The notes: generated by a model not told the origin, from the sequence alone. Positions 20,366 through 29,059 are shown, counted from the stretch's first letter. The stretch is 60,976 nucleotides of DNA from an uncultured Clostridia bacterium (GCA_944386755.1 CALXCF010000009.1:1-60976); one strand, 5' to 3'. Numbers and translations: made by a program.

Positions 20366-20833
20366 TTATTTGTTATTACTTTTATTAAAAATTTTTTTAA
20401 TTTTATTGATTATTTTTTTAAAAAATGATTCTTTATACATGGTGATATTTAAATTATTTTCTTCTATATTTTCTTCACCTAATTTTTCTATTTTATTATG
20501 TTTCTTAAAAATATTATCAGGATTATATTTCTCTCTCAATTCATTTTGATATTTTTGTTCATTTTCATAAAGTTTTGCTTGTAAATCTTCTAATTCTTCC
20601 TCTGGGCACCAATAACTTCTATACATAACTGCTAATAATCCTCTTGTTTCTTTTTTTAAGTCCATATCATTTAATTTTTTAGAATAGTCTAAATTACATA
20701 TATAATCTCTTGAAGCATTTTCATTTAAAAAAGTTATAAATTTTTTTGAGACTTTTGCTAAATCTTTAGCATTCATATGGTTTAATATATCTAATACTTC
20801 AACCGCAGCTTCTGAATAATTTTTATTAAGCAT
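20366..20833 (-). CDS. Small helical protein of unknown function with a basic C-terminal helix
   Basis: 155 aa. The first ~75 residues (NYSEAAVEVLDILNHM ... ETRGLLAVMYRSYW) have the look of a short helical protein often seen as a conserved hypothetical in clostridial genomes; I know no function for it. The tail SFFKKIINKIKKIFNK (136-151) is a strongly basic amphipathic helix like those in two other cassette products. It is separated by 18 bases from the gene upstream and 21 bases from the gene downstream, so it is surely co-transcribed. It may be an adaptor that binds membrane, nucleic acid or a partner protein. Confidence 0.7.
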   Translation of the reverse strand: MLNKNYSEAAVEVLDILNHMNAKDLAKVSKKFITFLNENASRDYICNLDYSKKLNDMDLKKETRGLLAVMYRSYWCPEEELEDLQAKLYENEQKYQNELREKYNPDNIFKKHNKIEKLGEENIEENNLNITMYKESFFKKIINKIKKIFNKSNNK

Positions 20834-20851
20834 TTTTCTTCTCCTTTGTTT

Positions 20852-22108
20852 TTATTCTTTTGATTGTTCATCTATCTCTTTTTTTTGATTTAGAGAGCTT
20901 GAAGAATTTATTGCTTCTATGGTGTTGTTAGCATTTTCTCGTGTTTCATTTTCTGCAACTTCTTTTACTTCACTTAGATCAACTTCTCTTTCATATTCTA
21001 ATCCTAGCTTGCCACATACTTGTTCAGTCATTCTTTCTAAAATTTCTGGTTTTTTCAACTCTTCTGTAATTTTTACAGGTTCAACTGTTTTTCCCTTCGT
21101 TGTCTCAACGCCTTGAATAGCTTGGTAATTTTCTCCTAAATTCATTAAATATTCTCTTAATCCTTTACTGTCTGTTATTTTATGTTCTTTCATATATTCT
21201 TTTTGTTGCTTTTCAAATTCTTCTTTTAATTTTCCTTCTTTGTCTACTTCTATTCCTGCACCTTCTAATAATGGTTGTAGAAATAATAAATCTGCTGTAG
21301 CACCGTCTCCTCCATAAGACATTAGTCTTAAATCAGTAAATTGATATAATTTTTTTGCTCTTGATGGGTCATCAAATTTTTTTCCATTGTCTTTTACCCA
21401 ATTATCATGTATAGTTCCTAATACTTCTATTATGGAAGTTTCTATGCCTTTTTCTTCCATTGCTGTTTTTATTCTTGTTGATAATTCTGGTGACAAACTA
21501 GCTTTTGTATCAATATCTGATATCATTTGCTCTTTTATAGCATTCTTTTCTTTTTCCGATATACCTTCTGTTTTTTCTATTAATGTTACTATTCCATCTA
21601 TTGCTGCTATTTCTGAACCATATGTTTTTCCATTTCTTGCTTTTTCACTTGAAGAATAGTCGATGATATTTTCACCCATTTTTAATCCACCTTCACTAAG
21701 CATAGCTTCTGCTTGTTCTTCTGTTGGAACAAACCATTCTCCTTTTTCATTGTTTTCTCCCCATTCAAAAATTGCACCTTTTGTTATTTTACCCATTATT
21801 GTATTTTTGAATTCTTCCATTTTACCTTTCTCCTCTCTTTTTAAATAATTTTGTTCATTTTCTAGTATTTCATCTATTTCATACGTTAAATTTTTCCATT
21901 CATATTTTTCATCAATAGTAAATTCAGCTATTTCTGGTTCATTTATATAATCCTCATCATCTTCTTTTCCGTTTTGTACTTTTACATTCTCTTTTAATTT
22001 TTTATATTCCTCTATAGCTTTATTTTTATCTGAATAAATTCCTATAATTTCCTTTTTTAAGTCATAGATATCTAGACCTACTGTAAGATTTACTTCATAA
22101 ACTTTCAT
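20852..22108 (-). CDS. Protein with a RyR-like motif, unknown function
   Basis: 418 aa. The N-terminal ~85 residues are Glu/Lys-rich. Residues 226-286 contain TIHDNWVKDNGKKF, then LYQFTDLRLMSY and DLLFLQPLLEGAGIEV. The shape IH-x-x-W followed by a short aromatic-containing 'l-x-x-Y' segment resembles the prokaryotic RyR domain, but the match is partial and read by eye. The last ~60 residues are low-complexity and polar. RyR domains in bacteria have been linked to ligand sensing in conflict systems, so a sensor role is possible. It lies between two unrecognised small genes, in the middle of the cassette, with a normal ribosome binding site. Alternative: a clostridial family unrelated to RyR. 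Confidence 0.55.
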   Translation of the reverse strand: MKVYEVNLTVGLDIYDLKKEIIGIYSDKNKAIEEYKKLKENVKVQNGKEDDEDYINEPEIAEFTIDEKYEWKNLTYEIDEILENEQNYLKREEKGKMEEFKNTIMGKITKGAIFEWGENNEKGEWFVPTEEQAEAMLSEGGLKMGENIIDYSSSEKARNGKTYGSEIAAIDGIVTLIEKTEGISEKEKNAIKEQMISDIDTKASLSPELSTRIKTAMEEKGIETSIIEVLGTIHDNWVKDNGKKFDDPSRAKKLYQFTDLRLMSYGGDGATADLLFLQPLLEGAGIEVDKEGKLKEEFEKQQKEYMKEHKITDSKGLREYLMNLGENYQAIQGVETTKGKTVEPVKITEELKKPEILERMTEQVCGKLGLEYEREVDLSEVKEVAENETRENANNTIEAINSSSSLNQKKEIDEQSKE

Positions 22109-22152
22109 AATTTTTACCTCTTCTCTTTCAATTTTAGATATAGAATAAAACC

Positions 22153-22632
22153 TTATTTTTTATAAATTTTTTTACTTATAATATAATTAACAAATGTAGA
22201 TAGTTTTTCTTTTATTGTATCTGAATATGATAAGAAATTATAATTTAAAGAATCACAAATATAGCCTAAATTAAGTAAATTTTCATCAAAGTTTATGTCT
22301 GTTATAATAATCTCATCGCTATTGTTAAACATTCTACTATCAATTAATTCTTCAACATTAAAATCTAAATATTCTTTTCCTTCAATGTTCTGTTTAAATA
22401 TTTTGCTTTCACTTTTCACTAAAATATCAGCTTTATTATTATCTATATCCACAATTTTATATTTAAAGTAATCAATATTTAATTCTCTTTTCAAATAAAT
22501 TATTAGCTTATCTAAAATAAAATTTTTATCTTGATATAAAACTTTTCTTATTTCTTCTAAAGACTTTTTATCTTGTTCTAATTTTGACTCTGTGATAGAT
22601 TCCATTTCTAATATTTTTTTATATGCTTCCAT
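22153..22632 (-). CDS. Hypothetical protein of the cassette
   Basis: 159 aa, not recognised. Mostly helical and charged, with alternating short beta segments in the second half (DYFKYKIVDIDNNKADILVK, then YLDFNVEELIDS). There is no signal peptide, no membrane segment, no cysteine cluster and no nucleotide-binding motif. It starts 46 bases after the NTPase-Csx3-like gene and ends 44 bases before the RyR-like gene, so it belongs to the same transcript. It could be a partner subunit of the NTPase, suggested only by position. Confidence 0.65.
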   Translation of the reverse strand: MEAYKKILEMESITESKLEQDKKSLEEIRKVLYQDKNFILDKLIIYLKRELNIDYFKYKIVDIDNNKADILVKSESKIFKQNIEGKEYLDFNVEELIDSRMFNNSDEIIITDINFDENLLNLGYICDSLNYNFLSYSDTIKEKLSTFVNYIISKKIYKK

Positions 22633-22678
22633 AATTTTTAATCCTTTCCTTATTTAACCTTTTGAATAATATAATATT

Positions 22679-24166
22679 TTATATATCAGTCCTTGAAATT
22701 GTTGGACTTGATAAATCAGATGATAATTTTTCTTCCTTGATTTTTGATTGTTCTGTAACTCCTTTTTGTAATTCTTTTTGAAATGTTCTTTTACTTTGTG
22801 AAACGGAATCTGTTTGTGTAACTGTATTTACTTTAATTGTGTTATCTAAATATTTTGCATTTTCTCTATTTTCTTTAAAATCAGCAAACCATCTTTTTAT
22901 TTTTGATAATATTCCTTGTTTTTCCATAACTACTGGCAGTTGTTCTTTACTTTTATTCTTTTTATCTTCAAAATATTTGTTAATGTCTATTCCATCTATA
23001 CCATCTACAATTGTTCCTAATTCTTTTGCATCTATTGAAGATATACATGTAAATCCTTTTCCTGGTTGAAATGTAAATATTTTATTTGAATCATAACTGC
23101 TACTTATTGATGCTAACAGCCAAAGTGGTATTCTCCCTGATAAGTATAAGTTTTTGTTTTCTTTTATTTGTGGCAATATACATTGATCATAATCTTCTAA
23201 TGAATATTGCTCTTTGGTTACATCAATATCCATAAAAATATTTTCTTTATTCTCAATAATGTTATATAATAATCCTTCTGTTTGTTTCAATCTTTTTTTC
23301 TTTGATAAACTTTTTATTGGAATATATTGCTTTGTTCTTGCATCATAGATACTTATAGCTTGTGCACCATTTTTCTTTAGAGCTTTGCAAATGCCACACA
23401 AAACAAAGTTAGCTCTTATCCCATTTATTCTTATTGGTTGTTTTATATTGACTTTTTCTTTTATATTTTTATATATTTCAGGTAGTGCTTCTTCGCTCCA
23501 TTTAACTTGTTTTATTGGTGTTCCATCTTCTGTTAGTATTTCTTTTCCATATCCTAAGTCAAATCCTAATTCTGTATCATCAATCATAGTCCCAATAAAG
23601 TTTGTGTCTTTTTTTTCTGACTTTTCTTCATATCTACTTTTTTTGACAATATCTGATATTATTGCATTTATTACTTGAGAATTTTTTAAAAATTCTCCTC
23701 TTTCTAGTCCTACTATTTTGCCTTGAAGATATGGTTGCCTTGAATAAATCTCTTCTTGTCCTTCAAGGCTTGAATCTAAACTTCCTAAACATTCTAATCC
23801 AAGTTCTTGTCCAAATTTCAACCATTCTTCTTTCTTTTTTTCATCACTACTTAATACTACAAAACTATCACAATGTTTAAAAACTTCTTCATTTTCTTTT
23901 GACATTATTCCACCAACATCAACTAATACAATTTTATTAGTTTGGTTATCTATAGCTTTACATGTATCTTCTATAAAGCTTTTTGTGAACTTTCCCTTTT
24001 TCCTTACAATGCTTGTTTCTTTTTGATTTTTGTTGTTGCTCCAATTTCCCTCACCGTCAGGACATGCTCTTATAATTGTATAAGCGTCTGTAGGTAGTTT
24101 ATTAATTAAGTTTGCAATAAATACACTTTTTCCAGAATGTGGCGGTCCACAAAAAACTACCTTCAT
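22679..24166 (-). CDS. P-loop NTPase fused to two Csx3/CARF-like segments
   Basis: 495 aa. Residues 7-14 (GPPHSGKS) are a Walker A motif and 79-85 (IVLVDVGG) a Walker B-like strand; the NTPase part runs to about 180. Two segments follow that resemble Csx3 (Crn3), the ring nuclease that degrades cyclic tetra-adenylate. The second (about 335-385) has LYLSGRIPLWLL, close to the Csx3 'SGRxPIWL' block, but a Leu stands where Csx3 has its conserved His, and QPGK replaces 'DPRL'. The first (about 245-285) has INGIRANFVL and keeps YDAR (274-277), like the 'YDPR' of Csx3. So each half may have lost part of the active site. Near the end, GILSKIKRWFADFK is a basic amphipathic helix. No cas gene is nearby. 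A binding or signalling role seems as likely as catalysis. Confidence 0.6.
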   Translation of the reverse strand: MKVVFCGPPHSGKSVFIANLINKLPTDAYTIIRACPDGEGNWSNNKNQKETSIVRKKGKFTKSFIEDTCKAIDNQTNKIVLVDVGGIMSKENEEVFKHCDSFVVLSSDEKKKEEWLKFGQELGLECLGSLDSSLEGQEEIYSRQPYLQGKIVGLERGEFLKNSQVINAIISDIVKKSRYEEKSEKKDTNFIGTMIDDTELGFDLGYGKEILTEDGTPIKQVKWSEEALPEIYKNIKEKVNIKQPIRINGIRANFVLCGICKALKKNGAQAISIYDARTKQYIPIKSLSKKKRLKQTEGLLYNIIENKENIFMDIDVTKEQYSLEDYDQCILPQIKENKNLYLSGRIPLWLLASISSSYDSNKIFTFQPGKGFTCISSIDAKELGTIVDGIDGIDINKYFEDKKNKSKEQLPVVMEKQGILSKIKRWFADFKENRENAKYLDNTIKVNTVTQTDSVSQSKRTFQKELQKGVTEQSKIKEEKLSSDLSSPTISRTDI

Positions 24167-24244
24167 TTGTGTTTCTCCTCTATATTTTTGTTTTTCGTTT
24201 TCAATAATTTTAGAGTTTTTTAATAATAATTTATTATTTGATTT

Positions 24245-24274
24245 ATTATATCATAAACTATAAATTTTTTTAAA
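24245..24274 (-). promoter_or_regulatory. Probable promoter inside the cassette, before the NTPase gene
   Basis: The 118-base gap between the HD gene and the NTPase gene holds a perfect TATAAT (24245-24250) with a weak TTTAAA 18 bases upstream. It suggests the NTPase and following genes can be transcribed without the HD gene. Confidence 0.45.
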
Positions 24275-24284
24275 CTTTTTTTAT

Positions 24285-25193
24285 TTATTTTTCTTTATTT
24301 ATAGAATCTAATATTTCATTTTTATTGTTTATAGCCCTGTTTATTTCTTCTTGCATTTTTCTTATTAATTCTTCTTTTTCTTCTTCTGGCTTACTTTTCC
24401 ACTCCTCCCACATATCTAATTGTTTTTGGTTGACTATTTTTCCTTTTTTCTCTATTGGTTTAGGTGGTTCTGTATATTTTTTTAATTCTTTTTCTTTTTT
24501 ATTAATTTGGTCTTCTAGTTCTTTTATTTGTTTATATACTCTAGCATTTGGTAATATCTGTTCTATTTTATTATATCTATCGAGTCTATTTTTTCTTGTG
24601 TCTTTGATTTCACCTTTTTCTTCTATAATTTCACTCTGTGCTTTAACATCTGCTCTACATAAATCAAGTAGCATTACTTGATCTTTATTTGTTGGTACAT
24701 ATTCTCCACTTTTCATTTTTTCAAGTATTTTTGATACCTTTTCAACTGTTTTATCATCTATTACTGATATGTTTATGAAATCGTCATGATGCTGTACAAA
24801 AAATAGTATTTTTTGTGTTTCACTCTCTGTATATCCCATCTCTTGCAAAATCCCAACTGAAATTTCTTTTGATTTTTCTGCATGATTATAATATATTGTT
24901 TTTCCGTCTTTTTCTTTCGCAACTTCTGGTTTTCCAATATCATGGAAAAATGCTGCTATTTTTAATATTTTATAATCTTCTGGCAAATACTTTTCTTTTG
25001 GTAATCCTTCCATTACTTCAATTGTGTGTTCAAATAAATCATACTGATGATTTGGATTATTTTGGTCATAATCTTTCATGCTTGCTACTTCTTTTCCAAA
25101 TGCTTTTTCAACAGCTTCTTTCGAACTATTTAATAAAAAACTTTTTAAATCTTCTCTTTTTAAAATTTGTTCAAATTCTTGTTTATCTATCAT
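24285..25193 (-). CDS. HD-domain phosphohydrolase
   Basis: 302 aa. The HD metal site is complete by eye: His56 (YDLFEHTIEV), His84-Asp85 (AAFFHDIGKPE), His104 (NHAEKS), His135-His136 (FVQHHDDF) and a later Asp (LLDLCRADVKAQ). The layout resembles the HD domains attached to tRNA nucleotidyltransferases and other nucleotide phosphohydrolases. Residues 205-302 form a charged helical tail with a coiled coil (QIKELEDQINKKEKELKK). The ribosome binding site is AAGGAG, eight bases before ATG. First gene of the cassette, downstream of a decayed LysR gene. Possible substrates include 2',3'-cyclic phosphates, (d)NTPs or cyclic nucleotides; the sequence does not decide. Confidence 0.8.
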   Translation of the reverse strand: MIDKQEFEQILKREDLKSFLLNSSKEAVEKAFGKEVASMKDYDQNNPNHQYDLFEHTIEVMEGLPKEKYLPEDYKILKIAAFFHDIGKPEVAKEKDGKTIYYNHAEKSKEISVGILQEMGYTESETQKILFFVQHHDDFINISVIDDKTVEKVSKILEKMKSGEYVPTNKDQVMLLDLCRADVKAQSEIIEEKGEIKDTRKNRLDRYNKIEQILPNARVYKQIKELEDQINKKEKELKKYTEPPKPIEKKGKIVNQKQLDMWEEWKSKPEEEKEELIRKMQEEINRAINNKNEILDSINKEK

Positions 25194-25270
25194 AATAATA
25201 ATCTCCTTCTTATTTTTTCTTTCATATTTGTTTTAATACTTTATTTACTCTTCTACAAGTGTATATGCTT

Positions 25271-25871
25271 TTATAATTTTTCCTCCTTTATAATTTCTAT
25301 TAATTTTAAAATTTCATTCTTTTTTCTTTCGTTATTTAAAGTAACCCAATTTATGTTACATTCTGGCAAACTATCTTCCAATGGTATTTCTATAAATATA
25401 TTTTTCTTTAGTTCTTCTTGTATGTATTCTTTAAATCCTACTGCTATCCCAAGTCCATTTAATACAAAATATTTTCTTATGTTTATACTTTGAGTTTCAT
25501 ATTTATATTGAATATTTAAGTGATGTTTTCGACAAAACTTATCAAACTCCTTTCTTTCTAGACTATCTTGTTTTGGTAAAATAAAATTATATTGCTCAGA
25601 TTTTTTGCAAATATCTATTAAACTTATTTTCTACATTATTCATAATTTCTATACTATCTTTAACATAATTATATAGTTCTTTTCCTTCCATTGTTAATTG
25701 CATTCCATCTGGTCTTCTATAAAATAATTTGATATTGAGTTGCTTTTCTAGATTATTTATTCTTTGGGTTATTGCTGGTTGTGAAATATATAATTCTTCT
25801 GTCGCTTTGGATATATTTTTGTATTTTGCTACTGTATAAAAAATTCTGTATAATTCTAAATCTATATTCAA
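25271..25871 (-). pseudogene. Decayed LysR-type regulator
   Basis: The first 91 codons (25871 to 25596) encode a complete LysR winged-helix domain (SKATEELYISQPAITQRINNLEKQL). Translation then stops. Just before the stop, another frame continues with the end of a LysR effector domain (SEQYNFILPKQDS ... GLGIAVGFKEYIQEEL), matching the last ~100 residues of the intact LysR 0.3 kb upstream. About 100 residues of the middle are missing, so an internal deletion with frame change has occurred. The 91-residue DNA-binding piece has a good start and might still be made, which could compete with the intact paralogue. Confidence 0.8.
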
Positions 25872-25958
25872 CTATATCCACTTCCTTTTACTTTCTAAAT
25901 ATTAGTTTTTTACTAGTTTATTTTATCTTAAGTGTTTTTTAGTGTAAAATCATTTTTT

Positions 25959-25975
25959 CTTATAAAGTTTATAAG
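25959..25975. promoter_or_regulatory. Palindromic operator upstream of the LysR remnant
   Basis: CTTATAAAGTTTATAAG is a perfect 17-bp palindrome containing the T-N11-A pattern typical of LysR boxes. It lies between the intact LysR gene and the remnant, upstream of the HD gene and its cassette. Confidence 0.5.
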
Positions 25976-26091
25976 TTTGTCGAATATTATATATTTATGT
26001 TTTGTTATTATTATGTTAACATATTCTTTTTATAATTTCAAATAATATCTTTTTATATTAGGTATAATTTTTTGTTATATGTATAAAATAT

Positions 26092-26119
26092 TAAAAAAGA
26101 TGCCCATGTTGACATCTTT
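26092..26119 (-). terminator. Terminator of the intact LysR gene
   Basis: On the minus strand AAAGATG ... CATCTTT is followed by a T-run, 20 bases after the LysR stop codon. Confidence 0.75.
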
Positions 26120-26139
26120 AGCCTATTAATTATTTTCAA

Positions 26140-27033
26140 TTATTTATTTTTAATAATATCTATCAATTTTAAAGTAGCATTATTTAATAATTCTTTTTTC
26201 TGAACCGCTATTCCAAAATTCCTTATAAGTGGTTTACTAGATACTTTTATTTCCACTAAATCTCCACTTTTCAATTCTTTTTTCACATTTTCCTTAATTC
26301 CAAACCCTATTCCTAGACCCTGCATTGTAAAATATTTTCTTGAGTTTGTACTGGTCATAATAAATTTAGGTTTATATTCTATATCATTTTTTTCACAAAA
26401 TTGTTTTAATATTTTTCCAGTAGTAGATTTTTCTGCTGGTGATATTAGTTCTGTTTTTAGTAATTCTTTTGCTTGCTTTTGATTTTTAATTTTTTTAGAA
26501 TATTCTTTAGTTGCATAAAAGCAATCTTCTATTTTTCCACATTCTATAATTTGTATATTTGTTTCATCATATTCAAAAGGTAGATTAACTGCAACTAAGT
26601 CAACTTCTCCCTTAGATAATTGTTCTATTGAATCTTTTATATATCCTCCTGAAATTTCAATTTTTATTTTAGGATATCTTTTTGAAAATTCTATAATTGC
26701 ATCATAAATGCCTACATTTCCTAATGCACTTCCTGTTTTTACTTTTATATTTCCCTCTTCTAAATTAATAAATTGACTAAATTTATTTTCTGCATTGTTC
26801 ATTATATCAACACTTGTTTTTATGTATTGATACAAACGACTTCCTTCATCTGTTAATTTTACTCCTTTAGGAGTTCTAAAAAATAACCTGCCCTTTAAAT
26901 TTTGTTCTAATTTTCTTATGCTTTGAGTTATAGCTGGTTGAGAAACATATAATTTTTCTGCTGCTTTTGAAAAACTTTCACATTCTGCTACGATACAAAA
27001 AATCCTATATGCTTCAAAATCAATTTCCATCAT
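26140..27033 (-). CDS. LysR-family transcriptional regulator
   Basis: 297 aa, the normal family length. The N-terminal winged helix-turn-helix (residues 3-62, FSKAAEKLYVSQPAITQSIRKLEQ) is followed by a linker helix and a periplasmic-binding-like effector domain (90-297, IKVKTGSALGNVGIYDAI ... GLGIGFGIKENVKKEL). The effector ligand is unknown. It lies 86 bases after dnaB on the same strand but ends in its own terminator. A second, broken copy follows, so a tandem duplication probably occurred and one copy decayed. Possible targets are its own region and the cassette downstream, where a T-N11-A palindrome is seen. Confidence 0.9.
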   Translation of the reverse strand: MMEIDFEAYRIFCIVAECESFSKAAEKLYVSQPAITQSIRKLEQNLKGRLFFRTPKGVKLTDEGSRLYQYIKTSVDIMNNAENKFSQFINLEEGNIKVKTGSALGNVGIYDAIIEFSKRYPKIKIEISGGYIKDSIEQLSKGEVDLVAVNLPFEYDETNIQIIECGKIEDCFYATKEYSKKIKNQKQAKELLKTELISPAEKSTTGKILKQFCEKNDIEYKPKFIMTSTNSRKYFTMQGLGIGFGIKENVKKELKSGDLVEIKVSSKPLIRNFGIAVQKKELLNNATLKLIDIIKNK

Positions 27034-27119
27034 ATGCTATCTCCTCCTTCTTCATAACTCAAATATGATAATGTTCTTTTAGCAGTTACTAAATAGTAAT
27101 TTTTTTCGCTACAAAACTT

Positions 27120-28454
27120 TTAATCATCAAATCTTCTTTCCAAGTCCACAAATTTTGTATAACTTCCTAGCCATACCAAATCAACTGTACCTGTTGAACC
27201 ACCTCTATGTTTTGCAATAATAACTTCAGCAATTCCCTTTTTATCACTATCTTCATTATAATAATCATCTCTGTATAAAAACATAACTATATCGGCATCT
27301 TGCTCAATTGCTCCAGATTCACGCAAATCTGACAACATTGGTCTGTGGTCTGGTCTTTGTTCTACCGCTCTTGATAACTGTGATAAAGCAATAACTGGAA
27401 CATTCAACTCTTTTGCAAGAATTTTTAAAGAACGGCTAATTTCTGAAATTTCTTGTTCACGGCTTCCGTTTCTTTTATTACTTCCTTGTACTAATTGCAA
27501 ATAGTCTATTACTACCATTCCAATATTTTTTTCAAGTTTAAGTTTTCTACATTTTGCTCTTATTTCCATAACTGAAATACCTGGAGTATCATCTATATAT
27601 ATTTCCGCTTCTGATAAAGGTCCAATTGCTTCAGCAAGTTTAGTCCAGTCATCTTCTTCAAGCTTTCCTGTTCTAACTTTATTACTATCAACCATTGCTT
27701 CACTACACAAAATTCTATTAACCATTTGCTCTTTTGACATTTCCAAGCTAAATATTGCCACTGGCACTTTTGCTTTTACGGCTGCATTAGTCGCAATATT
27801 TAATGCAAAAGCTGATTTTCCCATTGCAGGTCTTGCAGCTATTAATATTAAATCTGAACCATGAAATCCTGCTGTCCTATAATCCAAATCGGTAAATCCT
27901 GAAGGCACACCTGTTATGTGTTGTTTTCTGTTATATAGTTCTTCTAATTGTGTAAAACTATCAACTAATATGTCTTTCATTGCAGAATAACCTTTTTGAT
28001 TTTTATTTTGCATTATATTAAAAATCTTTTTTTCTGCACCTTCCATTATATCGTCAACATCTTCTGTTGGATCATATCCTAATTCTATAATTTCATTTGC
28101 TGTTTTTATTAAATTTCTTAATGTTGATTTTTCTTCAACTATTTTTATATATTTCATGCTATTAGCGGTTGTAGGAACTTTTTCTGGAAGTTCTGCTAAA
28201 TATTCTAACCCACCAACTTGCTCAAATTTTCCCATTGCTTCAAGTTCTGCTTTAACTGTAATAATATCGATTGGCTCTGCTCTGTTATATAGATTTAAAA
28301 TTGCTGAATAGATGGCTCTATTATCATCACGATAAAAGTCATCTTCTTTTAATACTTCAATTGCAGACACTACTGCATCTTTGTCTGTTAGCATACTTCC
28401 TATAACTGCTTGTTCAGCTTCTATATCATGTGGTGGTACTTTTCCTAGTTCCAT
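27120..28454 (-). CDS. dnaB: Replicative DNA helicase DnaB
   Basis: 444 aa. N-terminal DnaB domain (residues 5-105, HDIEAEQAVIGSMLTDKDAV) that contacts primase, and a RecA-like motor with Walker A ARPAMGKSAFALN (about 207-219), Walker B MVVIDYLQL and the DnaB-specific SRSLKILAKELNVPVIALSQLSRAVEQR block. The hexamer unwinds DNA at the replication fork. It follows rplI by 27 bases with AAGGA before the ATG. The rplI-dnaB order is conserved in Firmicutes. There is no intein or other oddity. Confidence 0.97.
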   Translation of the reverse strand: MELGKVPPHDIEAEQAVIGSMLTDKDAVVSAIEVLKEDDFYRDDNRAIYSAILNLYNRAEPIDIITVKAELEAMGKFEQVGGLEYLAELPEKVPTTANSMKYIKIVEEKSTLRNLIKTANEIIELGYDPTEDVDDIMEGAEKKIFNIMQNKNQKGYSAMKDILVDSFTQLEELYNRKQHITGVPSGFTDLDYRTAGFHGSDLILIAARPAMGKSAFALNIATNAAVKAKVPVAIFSLEMSKEQMVNRILCSEAMVDSNKVRTGKLEEDDWTKLAEAIGPLSEAEIYIDDTPGISVMEIRAKCRKLKLEKNIGMVVIDYLQLVQGSNKRNGSREQEISEISRSLKILAKELNVPVIALSQLSRAVEQRPDHRPMLSDLRESGAIEQDADIVMFLYRDDYYNEDSDKKGIAEVIIAKHRGGSTGTVDLVWLGSYTKFVDLERRFDD

Positions 28455-28481
28455 TTCGTTTCAATCCTTCCTTACAGGGAT

Positions 28482-28928
28482 TTATTCTGAGATTACGTCT
28501 ATTTTTAGCTTGCCTACTACACCCTCGAATAGTTTTATTTCTACTGTTCTCATTCCTAAAGTTTTAATTGTCTCTTTTAAATCTATTTTTTTCTTATCTA
28601 CAACAATTTTGTATTCTTTTTCTAGTTCTTGTGCAATTTCTTTTGAAGAAACTCCTCCAAATATTTTTCCGTTTTCACCAGATTTAACTTTTATTTTTAA
28701 ACATATTTTTCCTAATTTATCTGCTATTTTAATTGCTTCCTCTTTTTCTTGATTTTTCTTGTATTTTGCAGAGTCTTGTTTTGCTTTTAATTTTGACATA
28801 TTTTCTGCATTTGCTTCTACTGCTAATCCTTTTGGTAATAGATAATTTCTTGCATGTCCGTCTGATGCATTAATTACTTCGTCTTTTTTTCCTACCCCTT
28901 TTATATCTGCTTTTAAAATTACTTTCAT
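28482..28928 (-). CDS. rplI: 50S ribosomal protein L9
   Basis: 148 aa, full length. The N-terminal RNA-binding domain has GVGKKDEVINASDGHARNYLLPKGLA, the L9 signature, followed by a long connecting helix (45-80) and the C-terminal domain (GKIFGGVSSKEIAQELE). It binds 23S rRNA near the L1 stalk. First gene of an rplI-dnaB operon with a clear promoter just upstream. Confidence 0.97.
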   Translation of the reverse strand: MKVILKADIKGVGKKDEVINASDGHARNYLLPKGLAVEANAENMSKLKAKQDSAKYKKNQEKEEAIKIADKLGKICLKIKVKSGENGKIFGGVSSKEIAQELEKEYKIVVDKKKIDLKETIKTLGMRTVEIKLFEGVVGKLKIDVISE

Positions 28929-28964
28929 TTCTATCCCACCTACTTTGCTTTCTTTTATTGTTTA

Positions 28965-28993
28965 TATATATAATATTTTTGTAAAAAAATCAA
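28965..28993 (-). promoter_or_regulatory. Promoter of rplI-dnaB
   Basis: Minus strand TTGATT (28988-28993), 17-base spacer, TATATA (28965-28970), about 30 bases before the rplI start codon. Confidence 0.6.
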
Positions 28994-29059
28994 GTAAAAT
29001 TGTTGTCGGTTTCAAACAATTTATTAATTTAAATCCAACATAGTTTTATATGAAATTTT

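Noticed and set aside
18040..25193. A type III CRISPR system, suggested by the Csx3-like segments
   Set aside because: No CRISPR array, cas10, cas7/cas5 or cas6 gene is present in the window, and the direct repeats found are too few or wrongly spaced to be an array.
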